From SFEL01 sp963640685 (lineage in GTDB: Bacteria; Bacillota; Clostridia; Christensenellales; CAG-138), in the NCBI GenBank assembly GCA_963640685.1, contig CAVIAA010000012.1, forward strand, positions 1-51,421: DNA of 51,421 nt. The letters run 5' to 3'. The notes beneath the pieces are model-generated. The model saw only the letters and a list, made by a program, of their open reading frames with translations, ran no database searches and had not been told where the DNA came from. Both the position numbers and the translations under genes were made by a program. This document shows, one piece after another, positions 8,389 through 16,687 of the stretch. Numbering within the stretch: position 1 is the stretch's first letter; each line of letters starts with the position of its first letter.

Positions 8389-9582
8389 ATGAAGTTTTCA
8401 AGCAAAGTTGAAAAAAGCGGACTTTCCCCAATGCGTAAGTTTCATCCTTATGCAGTAGCGGCTGAGGCCAAGGGCAAGAAGATTTACCATCTGAACATCG
8501 GCCAGCCCGATATTGAGACTCCTGCTCAGTTTTTCGATGCCATAAAGCATTTTGAGCAGCCCGTTCTGGCTTATGCTCCCTCCCCCGGTATGCCCGTCCT
8601 CATAAAGGCCATCCAGAAGTACTATGACAATCTGGATATGCACTTTGACGAGAGCGAGATCCTCATCACCACCGGCGGCTCCGAGGCGCTCTGCTTTGTT
8701 CTGCAGGCAATACTGGATGACGGCGATGAGATCCTCATCCCCGAGCCCTTCTATCCCAACTACAACACTATGACCAATACCACCGGCGGCAGGATCGTGC
8801 CCATACCCACCTCTCCTCACGAGGGCTATCGCTATGCCGACCGTGCAAAGATCGAGGCGCTCATAACCCCCAACACCCGCGCCATCATGTGCACCAACCC
8901 CGGAAACCCCACCGGCGTTCTGCTCACCCACGAGGAGATGGAGATGATCGTTGATATCGCCAAAAAGCACGACATGTTCGTAATTGGCGACGAGGCCTAC
9001 CGCGAGTTCGTATACGGCGGCGAGCCCCTCCAGTCCTTCGGCGAGTTTGCCAAGACCGCTCCCGACAACATAGTCGTAATCGACACCGTATCCAAGCGCT
9101 TCAGCGCCTGCGGCGCACGTGTTGGCTGCATCATCTCCAAGAACAAGGATCTGATGAACCACTGCATGAAGTATGCTCAGGCTCGCCTCTCTGTTGCTAC
9201 TCTGGATCAGATCGCTTCCGCCGCTCTTTACGACGTAGGCCCCGAGTACTTCGCCGCCGTTCGCGATGAGTATAAGCTCCGCCGTGACACCGTAGTTGAA
9301 GAGCTCAAGAAGATCCCCGGCATCGTATTCGAGTGCCCCAAGGGCGCCTTCTACCTCATGGCCGCACTGCCTGTTGACGACGCTGAGAAGTTCCAGCAGT
9401 GGCTTCTGGAGGAGTTTGACGACAACGGCGACACCGTTATGTTCGCCCCCGGCAAATCCATGTATGCCACCCCCGGCAAGGGCGTAAATGAGATCCGTAT
9501 CGCTTACATCCTCAAGAGGGAAGACCTCGTTCGTGCCTGCCAGCTCCTGGCTCTTGGCATCAAGAAGTACAACGAGAAGTAA
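8389..9582 (+). CDS. pyridoxal-phosphate aminotransferase, class I/II
   Basis: The 397-aa fold-type I aminotransferase has NIGQPDIETP near the N-terminus, TTGGSEA in the cofactor phosphate region, and CTNPGNPTG. GDEAYREFVY contains the ring-contacting Asp and Tyr. TVSKRFSACGARVG carries Lys236, the expected Schiff-base lysine. A C-terminal RIAY supplies the substrate-carboxylate arginine. The subfamily is aspartate-aminotransferase-like, but the amino acid substrate cannot be read from sequence. Isoleucine is mostly ATC and many codons end in C, unlike neighbours rich in ATA, which suggests high expression. It stands alone, with AGGAGG upstream and a strong terminator downstream. Confidence 0.93.
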   Translation: MKFSSKVEKSGLSPMRKFHPYAVAAEAKGKKIYHLNIGQPDIETPAQFFDAIKHFEQPVLAYAPSPGMPVLIKAIQKYYDNLDMHFDESEILITTGGSEALCFVLQAILDDGDEILIPEPFYPNYNTMTNTTGGRIVPIPTSPHEGYRYADRAKIEALITPNTRAIMCTNPGNPTGVLLTHEEMEMIVDIAKKHDMFVIGDEAYREFVYGGEPLQSFGEFAKTAPDNIVVIDTVSKRFSACGARVGCIISKNKDLMNHCMKYAQARLSVATLDQIASAALYDVGPEYFAAVRDEYKLRRDTVVEELKKIPGIVFECPKGAFYLMAALPVDDAEKFQQWLLEEFDDNGDTVMFAPGKSMYATPGKGVNEIRIAYILKREDLVRACQLLALGIKKYNEK

Positions 9583-9596
9583 TCACGGCTAACTAT

Positions 9597-9626
9597 AAAG
9601 AGCCTCCCAAAGCAGGAGGCTCTTTT
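9597..9626 (+). terminator. intrinsic terminator of the aminotransferase gene
   Basis: AAAGAGCCTCC pairs with GGAGGCTCTTT around a 7-nt loop (CAAAGCA). The perfect 11-bp stem runs into T residues 15 nt after the stop codon. The A-rich left arm may let it work on the minus strand as well, for the convergent methyltransferase gene. Confidence 0.88.
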
Positions 9627-9650
9627 GCTGTGCGGTTGTTTTTCTGCCTG

Positions 9651-10823
9651 CTAAATACTCCATACAGATATGCTGCCGTATATATCCGATGTCAACAGAG
9701 CGGAGCTACCATTCGAGATCATCAGCGGCTTGCCCGAAACCGGCGCTGTATCGCAGCTATCCGTAATGAACCTCCCGTTTATTAGCCTGCCTGCCGCAAT
9801 GTAAGCAAGGCTGTTGTCGACCGGCGCTGCATTAAGCCTGCCGCCGGCCTTGTTCAGGGTAAAGGCCGGCCTTTCGCCCTCCGTGCGCGGCTGGAGGTAC
9901 TCTATCTCCATGCCCCTTTCAGCCTTGAAAAAGCCGATATCGCTGCTGTTATTCAGCAGCCGCCTGCGCAGCGTCATCAGCGCTGCGGGTGAGGGATCGA
10001 CCGCTACCCAGCGGCGGTCGAGCTTGCTTGCAACGGCCGCGGTCGTGCCGCTGCCGGAAAACAGGTCTGCGACTATATCCCCCTTCTCCGATGAAGAAAG
10101 CACTATCCGCCTGAGCAGCGCCTCCGGCTTTTGCGTGCTGTACCCAGTGCGCTCCGGGTCGCGCTGCTGAAGGTGTTCAATGTCCGTCCATACATCGCTT
10201 GGGTATACCAGCGAATCCTCATAGTACTTATACAGCCTGCCGCCGGAGCGTATGGAATAATACACACGCCCCGTGTCGTCCATATGCCGCTTCATGTGGT
10301 TTCGGCGTTCCGTTCCCCTCGGCACGCCGACAGCCTCGATATTAAAATAATTTCTCTTTCCCTTGCGGTATACCAGGATATCATCGTGCTTACGGGGAAA
10401 ATGTCTGGTCGCTCTGCCGCCGGACTTATATGCCCAGATTATTTCGTTTACAAAGCACTTTTTGCCAAATATGCCATCCAGCATCACCCTTAGATATGCC
10501 GTCATGCGGTAATCGACGTGCAGATACAGCGTGCCGTCCTCGGTCATAAGCTCCCGGCAGAGCTCCAGCGCGCTTTGCATCATGGTCATATATTCCGCTT
10601 CCGACAGCCGGTCGCTGTATGCGGGGATCCTTACCCTGCCGCCCTCACGGCTCCTGCTTATTTCAAAGGTATCCCCGGTGCCAAACGGCGGGTCGAGGTA
10701 TATGAGGCGCACCCTGCCCCTGTATTCGCCGAGCAGCCGCTCCGCCGCATCCTCAGCCCGCCCGAGTATAAACAGGCCCGCTCCGCCGGTACTGTGGCTC
10801 TCACCGATACACTCCATAGGCAT
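9651..10823 (-). CDS. DNA methyltransferase, beta-class N6-adenine/N4-cytosine type
   Basis: The 390-aa protein has catalytic motif IV as DPPF (44-47, in IYLDPPFGTGD) before the SAM-binding motif I, DLFSGSGT (253-260). That order defines the beta class of amino-methyltransferases. STQKPEALLRRI lies between them. The last 90 residues are not recognised. The modified base is probably adenine-N6, but N4-cytosine is possible, and the recognition sequence cannot be inferred. There is no restriction endonuclease or specificity subunit nearby, so it looks solitary. The start follows GGGGGGAG with 6 nt spacing. The gene converges on the aminotransferase gene. Confidence 0.9.
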   Translation of the reverse strand: MPMECIGESHSTGGAGLFILGRAEDAAERLLGEYRGRVRLIYLDPPFGTGDTFEISRSREGGRVRIPAYSDRLSEAEYMTMMQSALELCRELMTEDGTLYLHVDYRMTAYLRVMLDGIFGKKCFVNEIIWAYKSGGRATRHFPRKHDDILVYRKGKRNYFNIEAVGVPRGTERRNHMKRHMDDTGRVYYSIRSGGRLYKYYEDSLVYPSDVWTDIEHLQQRDPERTGYSTQKPEALLRRIVLSSSEKGDIVADLFSGSGTTAAVASKLDRRWVAVDPSPAALMTLRRRLLNNSSDIGFFKAERGMEIEYLQPRTEGERPAFTLNKAGGRLNAAPVDNSLAYIAAGRLINGRFITDSCDTAPVSGKPLMISNGSSALLTSDIYGSISVWSI

Positions 10824-10852
10824 AATATTCTCCCCCCGTCATCTTTGTATAT

Positions 10853-10876
10853 GAAAATGCGCCGCAGAGCGGCGCA
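10853..10876 (-). terminator. intrinsic terminator of the GntR-family gene
   Basis: TGCGCCGC/GCGGCGCA arms with a 3-nt loop are followed on the minus strand by TTTTC. It begins 11 nt after the stop codon of the regulator gene. Confidence 0.8.
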
Positions 10877-10886
10877 AATAAGCAGC

Positions 10887-11528
10887 TTATCCTTTGGCGC
10901 TGTGAGCGTTCTTTATATGCTCCTCCATAGCCTTCTTTGCGGCGGCAGCGTTCTTTGCCTCCATCGCCTCAAATATGGCACGGTGCTCCTCCAGCGATTC
11001 GCTCGACCTTGCAGGAACATTCAGGTTGCTGGTTCGCGCCACGCGTATATTCTGGTGCAGCGAGCCCAAGATGTGCTTAAGCATCCTGCTGTCGCTGGCC
11101 TTGTAGATTATGTCGTGAAATTCGTTATCCAGCCTTGTAAGCTGGTTGGCGTCTCCCCGTTTTGTGTAAAATTCCATCAGCTCCAGCTTTTCCGTCAGCT
11201 TGTCCATCTGCTCCGGCGTTATGCGCTGCGTCGCCCAGAAGGCAGCCTGTCCCTCGAGTATCTGCCGTATGGTAAATATATCGTCTATGTCGTTTTCGGA
11301 TATCGCCTGAACCATAGAGCCCCTGTTTGGTATGGAAACCACCAGCCCCTCCAGCTCAAGCTGCTTCAGCGCCTCCCTTATGGGAGTACGGCTCACCTCA
11401 AGCTCCTCGGCCAAGCGAGTTTCAACGAGAAAATCCCCGTCCTTATAGCTGCCGTCCAATATTCCGTCTCGAATGTGGTTGTACACCTTTGTTGTCAGCG
11501 ATTGTTTATCGCTCAAATCGAAAAACAT
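10887..11528 (-). CDS. GntR family regulator, FCD (FadR-like) subfamily
   Basis: The 213-aa protein has an N-terminal winged helix with the GntR pattern (DGSYKDGDFLVETRLAEEL, then VSRTPIREALKQLELEGLV, about residues 25-63). A helical FCD domain follows, containing DNEFHDIIYKASDS and a later EEHRAIFEAMEAKNA segment, which supply the residues that usually bind metal and effector in this subfamily. These regulators respond to small carboxylates or sugar acids; the ligand here is unknown and no catabolic gene adjoins it. The gene has its own promoter, with short palindromes just upstream that could be its operator, and it is divergent from VanW gene 2. Confidence 0.92.
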   Translation of the reverse strand: MFFDLSDKQSLTTKVYNHIRDGILDGSYKDGDFLVETRLAEELEVSRTPIREALKQLELEGLVVSIPNRGSMVQAISENDIDDIFTIRQILEGQAAFWATQRITPEQMDKLTEKLELMEFYTKRGDANQLTRLDNEFHDIIYKASDSRMLKHILGSLHQNIRVARTSNLNVPARSSESLEEHRAIFEAMEAKNAAAAKKAMEEHIKNAHSAKG

Positions 11529-11565
11529 ACTTCATCTCCTTTGGAGCCAAAGGCTCTCGACTTGT

Positions 11566-11594
11566 ATTGTACACCTCATATTCAATATATTCAA
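11566..11594 (-). promoter_or_regulatory. promoter of the GntR-family gene
   Basis: On the minus strand TTGAAT (11589-11594), a 17-nt spacer and TACAAT (11566-11571) make a good sigma-A promoter, with an AAGGAGATGA ribosome binding region close to the start codon. Confidence 0.65.
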
Positions 11595-11596
11595 GC

Positions 11597-11618
11597 ATAC
11601 ATGTATTCGTTGTATACA
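11597..11618. promoter_or_regulatory. candidate GntR operator palindromes
   Basis: Two perfect palindromes, ATACATGTAT (11597-11606) and TGTATACA (11611-11618), lie immediately upstream of the -35 box of the GntR-family gene and in front of VanW gene 2. The second has the GT-N2-AC core typical of many GntR operators. Binding by the adjacent regulator is an inference. Confidence 0.45.
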
Positions 11619-11704
11619 TATTTATTTTTCGCGGACGCATTGCGGTCTGCTCCGCTGCTCATAATAAATCCAAGAGTATTTTTGACCGTGAGGATATGTT
11701 TAAT

Positions 11705-13042
11705 ATGAAAAAAACTGTGCTTATGCCGTTTGCTTTGCTCTGCCTGTGTCTTTCTGCCTGCTCCGCCGGTTATGATTCCCTTGCGGAGGCGGAGAAGGCC
11801 GGTGCGCGCCTTGGCGAGTGCATTGAAATAGACGGCATCGATGTATCCGGCATGGCTCTTTCGGAGGCATATTCCGCCTTGGAGCAGGCGCACAGGGAGG
11901 CACTGCAAAGCATTAGCTATACCGTAACGGCAGAGGAGGACAGCATTGAGATAGCCGCCGACCTTTTGCCGATAGCCTTCGACACGGAGGAAACGATACT
12001 TAAGGCGCTCGCATTAAAGCAATACTGGCCATCCTCAAACGAGCCGCGCAGGCTTAAGAGCAGCATGACGGCAGAAAACGGCCGGCTAAAAGCCGCCCTC
12101 GAGGTACAATCAGAGCCGCTACGACGCGCGCCCGAGAATGCCTCTGCAAGCTACGACAAGGAGAAGGGCTGCTTTGTTTACGCCGCGCAAAAGGACGGCA
12201 GAAGCATAGACCTAGACGCCCTTACAGACGGTATATCCGCCTTAATAGCCGGAGGCAGCAGCGGCAGCGTATTGGTCCCGTCCTCCCCTGTGCCGGCGGA
12301 ATATACCGAGGATATGGCAAAGGCGGACACCGGCGTTATTGCGGAGTTTAGCACGTCATTCTCCGGCAAAAGCTACGGCAAGGCCAACCGCGTTTTCAAT
12401 ATTACCAAGGCTGCCGGGCTTATTGACGGCGTTACCGTAGCGCCGGGCGAGGAATTTGACATGAACGAGGTGCTTGGCAGCAGGAACCGGGAGAACGGAT
12501 GGAAAACGGCAGCAGCGATAAGAGACGGAGCCTACGTTCAGGAATACGGAGGCGGCGTATGTCAAGTGTCTACAACGCTTTACAATGCTGTGCTCATGGC
12601 GGACCTCGAGGTGACCGAGCGCAGCCACCATTCCTGGCCTTCCGGATACATCGACATAGGCCGCGACGCGACGATTTCCACCGGCGGGCCGAACTTTAAA
12701 TTCAAAAACACGCAGCCGGTTCCGGTAACGATATCCGCAAGCACGGACGCGGAGAAAAAGACCGTTACCGTAAGGATACACGGCCGGCCGCTGCCCGACG
12801 GGCAGTATATCGAGCTTACCTCAAAAAAGATAAAGAGTCTTTCCGCCCCTGCTACAAAAACCGAGGTCGATCCGTCGCTCGCGCCCGGCCAAAGCGAAAT
12901 AAAGCGAAAGCCACGCCGCGGCAGCGTTGCCGAAAGCTATAAGCTCTATTACGCAGCCGACGGCAGTTTGATTAAAAAGGAGCTGGTATGCCGCGACACA
13001 TACCGCTCCATAACCGGCATAACCGCCGTTTCGCCGTATTGA
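11705..13042 (+). CDS. VanW family lipoprotein (paralogue 2)
   Basis: The 445-aa protein begins with a lipoprotein signal, LSAC with Cys19, so this paralogue is lipid-anchored where the other two have a membrane helix. IDGIDVSGMALSEAY (43-57) marks the YoaR-like region. The VanW domain contains GGGVCQVSTTLYNAV (from residue 282) and HHSWPSGYIDIGRD. A tail with RRGSVAESYKLYY resembles the G5-type end of its relatives. The ATG at 11705 has GAGG 11 nt upstream. An in-frame ATG at 11696 would leave only 2 nt, so I prefer 11705; a much longer frame upstream is not supported. It is divergent from the GntR-family gene. Confidence 0.87.
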   Translation: MKKTVLMPFALLCLCLSACSAGYDSLAEAEKAGARLGECIEIDGIDVSGMALSEAYSALEQAHREALQSISYTVTAEEDSIEIAADLLPIAFDTEETILKALALKQYWPSSNEPRRLKSSMTAENGRLKAALEVQSEPLRRAPENASASYDKEKGCFVYAAQKDGRSIDLDALTDGISALIAGGSSGSVLVPSSPVPAEYTEDMAKADTGVIAEFSTSFSGKSYGKANRVFNITKAAGLIDGVTVAPGEEFDMNEVLGSRNRENGWKTAAAIRDGAYVQEYGGGVCQVSTTLYNAVLMADLEVTERSHHSWPSGYIDIGRDATISTGGPNFKFKNTQPVPVTISASTDAEKKTVTVRIHGRPLPDGQYIELTSKKIKSLSAPATKTEVDPSLAPGQSEIKRKPRRGSVAESYKLYYAADGSLIKKELVCRDTYRSITGITAVSPY

Positions 13043-13048
13043 CAAACT

Positions 13049-13074
13049 AAAAGCCGCCCTCATCAGGCGGCCTT
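13049..13074. terminator. bidirectional terminator between VanW gene 2 and rex
   Basis: GCCGCC (13053-13058) and GGCGGC (13066-13071) form a stem, with TTTT on the minus-strand side and CTT on the plus-strand side. It probably serves the convergent genes, mainly rex. Confidence 0.7.
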
Positions 13075-13088
13075 ATGCTTTAGCTGTA

Positions 13089-13724
13089 TCAGCCCTCGTT
13101 CACTACGTTGTGGTGCATCTTGTACATGAGGCATATTAGGCTGTCGGTCATGTGAATATTCTCTACCGGCACCGGCGCGGTAACGTCCATCGGCGCAAAG
13201 TTCCATATTCCCTTTATGCCGCAAGCGACCATCCTGTCTGCAATGCCCTGAGCAACGCTCCTACGGGCAGCGATAACGCCTATCGTGACGTTGTTTTCGC
13301 TAACGTACTTTTCCATCTCGTCGATATGATATACCGGCTTGCCGTCTATCTCGGTGCCTATGAGCTCTTCCTTTATATCGAACAGAGCCTTTACCATAAA
13401 GCCTTCCTGATCAAAGCCGTCAAAGCTGGCCAGCGCAGTGCCGATATTGCCGGCGCCGACTATAATGGCGTTGTAGGGATGGGTTATAGCGAGAATATTC
13501 TTTATCTCGGCCAATAGCGTGCTTACGTTGTAGCCATAACCCTGCTGGCCAAAGCCGCCGAAGCAGTTAAAATCCTGCCGAACCTGAGAAGCGTTGAGCC
13601 GCATCATCTGAGCAAGCCTCCCGGACGATATTCGCTCCATGCCCTGATCCCGCAGCACCGTAAGCTGCCTGTAATATTTAGGCATACGCCTTATAACTGC
13701 CTCTGAAACCCTGCGAAACTCCAT
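13089..13724 (-). CDS. rex: redox-sensing transcriptional repressor Rex
   Basis: The 211-aa protein has a winged-helix N-terminus (SEAVIRRMPKYYRQL; recognition region LNASQVRQDFNCFGGFG) and a Rossmann fold with GAGNIG at about 90-95. The C-terminal helix is the one that swaps between subunits. Rex senses the NADH/NAD+ ratio and represses fermentative and anaerobic-respiration genes when NADH is low. The start at 13724 has GGAG six nt upstream; the frame is open four codons further, to 13736, but that position has no proper spacing. It has its own promoter. No classical Rex target gene is next to it. Confidence 0.94.
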   Translation of the reverse strand: MEFRRVSEAVIRRMPKYYRQLTVLRDQGMERISSGRLAQMMRLNASQVRQDFNCFGGFGQQGYGYNVSTLLAEIKNILAITHPYNAIIVGAGNIGTALASFDGFDQEGFMVKALFDIKEELIGTEIDGKPVYHIDEMEKYVSENNVTIGVIAARRSVAQGIADRMVACGIKGIWNFAPMDVTAPVPVENIHMTDSLICLMYKMHHNVVNEG

Positions 13725-13769
13725 TTTTATCTCCATCCTCCGTTATTGGACATAGTTTTAACCAGATCG

Positions 13770-13798
13770 ATTATACATTATTTATCGTTAATTTTCAA
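13770..13798 (-). promoter_or_regulatory. sigma-A promoter of rex
   Basis: On the minus strand TTGAAA (13793-13798), a 17-nt spacer and TATAAT (13770-13775). The leader is about 40 nt. I did not find a clear Rex operator overlapping it. Confidence 0.8.
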
Positions 13799-13822
13799 GC
13801 ACAATATATTAAGGCGCCCGTT

Positions 13823-16684
13823 TTAGTGCATTTGTGCCCTGTTTGCCGCCCTTTCTGCGTCCCGTTTGAGTATTGGCGCGAGGTACTGACCGGTGTAGCT
13901 CTGCCTCTGCTCTGCTATCTTCTCGGGTGTGCCGCTGGCTACCACCGTGCCGCCGCCGGAGCCTCCCTCCGGCCCCATGTCGATTATATAGTCGGCGCAC
14001 TTGATAACGTCCAAGTTGTGCTCTATGACGACCACCGTGCTGCCGCCGTCCGCCAGCCGCTGAAGTATTTCCAGCAGCCGCTCAACATCCGCAACGTGCA
14101 GCCCGGTCGTAGGCTCGTCCAGTATGTACATCGTCCTGCCCGTATCGCGGCGGGAGAGCTCTGTCGCCAGCTTCACGCGCTGCGCCTCGCCGCCGGAAAG
14201 CTGCGTTGAGGGCTGACCCAGCCTTATATAGCCGAGGCCGACGTCATAAAGCGTTTGCAGCTTTCGCTTTATGCGCTCTATCGGCCGGAAAAACTCCAGC
14301 GCTTCCTCAACTGTCATATTCAGCACATCTGCTATGCTCTTGCCCTTGTATTTTACCTCCAGCGTTTCCCGATTATAGCGCTTTCCGTGGCAAACCTCGC
14401 AGGGAACGTATATATCCGGCAAAAAGTGCATCTCGATCTTCAGCATGCCGTCGCCGCGGCAGGCCTCGCAGCGCCCGCCCTTAACGTTAAAGCTAAAACG
14501 CCCGTTGCCGTAGCCCCGCAGCTTTGCATCCGGTGTCATGGCAAATACATCCCTTATCATATCAAACAGGCCGGTATAGGTCGCCGGGTTGCTCCGCGGC
14601 GTGCGGCCTATCGGCGACTGGTCTATGTCTATCACCTTATCCAGCTGGTCTATGCCCTCTACGCCGCTGCAGACGCCCTTTGGCGTATACTTCGCCCTGT
14701 TCAGCTCGTGCAGCAGCGTTTTTTTTACCACCTCATTCACGAGGCTGCTCTTCCCGCTGCCCGATACGCCGGTAACGCAGGTAAACACGCCAAGCGGTAT
14801 ATCAACATTTATATCCTTCAGGTTGTTTACCCTTGCGCCTCTTACCCGAAGCCATCTTCCGCCGTTGTCCCGCCTGCTTTCAGGCAGCGGTATAAAGCGC
14901 CGCCCGGAAAGATAGTCGCCGGTCACGGAGCCCTCTGCCGCCATTATCTCCCCTGGCGTTCCCTCGGCCATGACTCTTCCGCCGTGTTCGCCTGCGCCGG
15001 GACCTATATCCACGATATAGTCTGCCTCCAGCATGGTCTCCTCGTCGTGCTCAACAACTATGAGGGTGTTGCCCATATCCCGCATGCCCTTGAGCGTTGC
15101 AAGCAGCCTGCCGTTGTCCCTCTGGTGCAGGCCGATGCTCGGCTCGTCCAGTATATACAGCACGCCCATGAGCCCGCTGCCTATCTGCGTTGCAAGGCGT
15201 ATTCGCTGCGCCTCGCCGCCGGAAAGTGTGCTTGCCCCGCGGGACAGCGTTAAATAATCCAGCCCGACGTTTTCCAAGAAGCCAAGCCGCGCGTCTATTT
15301 CCTTTTGTATCCGCTCCGCTATCATTCGTTCGGTCTCGGTCAACCTCAGCCCCTTTATAAAGCTGCGCGCGCCGCTCACCGTCATGTCGCTCATATCCGC
15401 TATGGATACGCCGTTCACGGTAACGGCAAGGCTCTCCGGCTTTAAACGCTTTCCCCTGCATTCCGGGCAGGGTATGTTTGACATATACGCCTCTATATCC
15501 TGCTTTGCAGCGTCCGACGAGGTCTCCTCGTATCTGCGCTCAAGGTTGGTTATTACCCCTTCAAAGGAGGTCTTAAAGGTTCCGCTGCCGAACTCCCGCT
15601 GGTACTTTACCTCTATATTGTCCTCGCCCGTGCCGTATAGCAGCATATCCTGTATTTTCTTCGGCAGCTCGCCGAACGGGGTATCCATTGAAAAGCCGTA
15701 ATGCTCTGCAAGGGCGGAAAAGTACATATTGGACATGCTGCCGCCGCCCCTGCCGCTCTGCCAGCCGCTCACGTTTATGGCGTTCTGGTTCAGAGATAGG
15801 CTTTTATCCGGCACTATCATATCCGGGTCAATCTTCATGAGCATACCCAGCCCGCCGCAGCAGGGACAGGCGCCATATGGGTTATTGAACGAGAACATCC
15901 TCGGGGTAAGCTCCTCGATGGATATGCCGCAATCCGGGCAGGAGTACTTTTCGGAAAATATAAGCTCCTCCTTGCCTATTACGTCCACCTTTGCAAGCCC
16001 GTCGCCAAAGGCGAAAGCGGTCTCCATGGACTCTGCAAGCCTGCCCTCAATGCCGGGCTTTATCGCAAGCCTGTCGACGACCACGTCTATCGTATGCTTT
16101 TTTTGCTTATCCAGCGGCGGCACATCGCTTATATCGTATACCGTGCCGTCCACCCGTACACGAACGTAGCCATCCTTGCGTATGCGCTCCAGCAGCTTTA
16201 CATGCTCGCCTTTTTTTGCGCGGACGGCGGGGGCTATCACCTGTATACGCCCCTCCAGCGCCATTACCCTGTCCACCACCTGGTCTATGCTCTGCCGCTC
16301 TATTACCCTGCCGCACTTCGGGCAGTGTGGTATGCCTACGCGGGCATACAGCAGCCTCATGTAATCGTGTATCTCGGTGACCGTGCCGACGGTAGAGCGC
16401 GGGTTATTTGAGGTGCTCTTCTGGTCGATGCTTATCGCAGGGGAAAGACCCTCGATGTAGTCTACATCCGGCTTTTCCATCTGCCCCAAAAACAGCCTCG
16501 CATACGACGATAGGGATTCGACGTATCGTCTTTGCCCCTCGGCGTATATCGTATCAAAGGCCAAGGAGGATTTTCCGCTCCCGCTCAGCCCGGTAAATAC
16601 TATCAGCTTATTGCGCGGCAGCGAGAGGTCAATATTCTTCAGGTTGTGCTCCCTCGCGCCCTTTATTATCAGCTTGTCGTTCAT
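13823..16684 (-). CDS. uvrA: excinuclease ABC subunit A (UvrA)
   Basis: The 953-aa damage-recognition ATPase of nucleotide excision repair is full length. It has two ABC modules, with Walker A GLSGSGKS near residue 33 and GVSGSGKS in the second half. Both carry the LSGGEAQR signature. CPKCG, CPDCG...CPCCGG and CEACRGDG...CEVCHGKR zinc-binding segments are present. The second module ends with YILDEPTTGLH and a short basic tail. It starts 3 nt after uvrB ends, so the two are cotranscribed. This UvrB-UvrA order is common in Firmicutes. Confidence 0.97.
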   Translation of the reverse strand: MNDKLIIKGAREHNLKNIDLSLPRNKLIVFTGLSGSGKSSLAFDTIYAEGQRRYVESLSSYARLFLGQMEKPDVDYIEGLSPAISIDQKSTSNNPRSTVGTVTEIHDYMRLLYARVGIPHCPKCGRVIERQSIDQVVDRVMALEGRIQVIAPAVRAKKGEHVKLLERIRKDGYVRVRVDGTVYDISDVPPLDKQKKHTIDVVVDRLAIKPGIEGRLAESMETAFAFGDGLAKVDVIGKEELIFSEKYSCPDCGISIEELTPRMFSFNNPYGACPCCGGLGMLMKIDPDMIVPDKSLSLNQNAINVSGWQSGRGGGSMSNMYFSALAEHYGFSMDTPFGELPKKIQDMLLYGTGEDNIEVKYQREFGSGTFKTSFEGVITNLERRYEETSSDAAKQDIEAYMSNIPCPECRGKRLKPESLAVTVNGVSIADMSDMTVSGARSFIKGLRLTETERMIAERIQKEIDARLGFLENVGLDYLTLSRGASTLSGGEAQRIRLATQIGSGLMGVLYILDEPSIGLHQRDNGRLLATLKGMRDMGNTLIVVEHDEETMLEADYIVDIGPGAGEHGGRVMAEGTPGEIMAAEGSVTGDYLSGRRFIPLPESRRDNGGRWLRVRGARVNNLKDINVDIPLGVFTCVTGVSGSGKSSLVNEVVKKTLLHELNRAKYTPKGVCSGVEGIDQLDKVIDIDQSPIGRTPRSNPATYTGLFDMIRDVFAMTPDAKLRGYGNGRFSFNVKGGRCEACRGDGMLKIEMHFLPDIYVPCEVCHGKRYNRETLEVKYKGKSIADVLNMTVEEALEFFRPIERIKRKLQTLYDVGLGYIRLGQPSTQLSGGEAQRVKLATELSRRDTGRTMYILDEPTTGLHVADVERLLEILQRLADGGSTVVVIEHNLDVIKCADYIIDMGPEGGSGGGTVVASGTPEKIAEQRQSYTGQYLAPILKRDAERAANRAQMH

Positions 16685-16687
16685 GCC

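Noticed and set aside
13776..13800. Rex operator in the rex promoter
   Set aside because: TTAAC-like half-sites are present, but no inverted repeat with the expected spacing was found.
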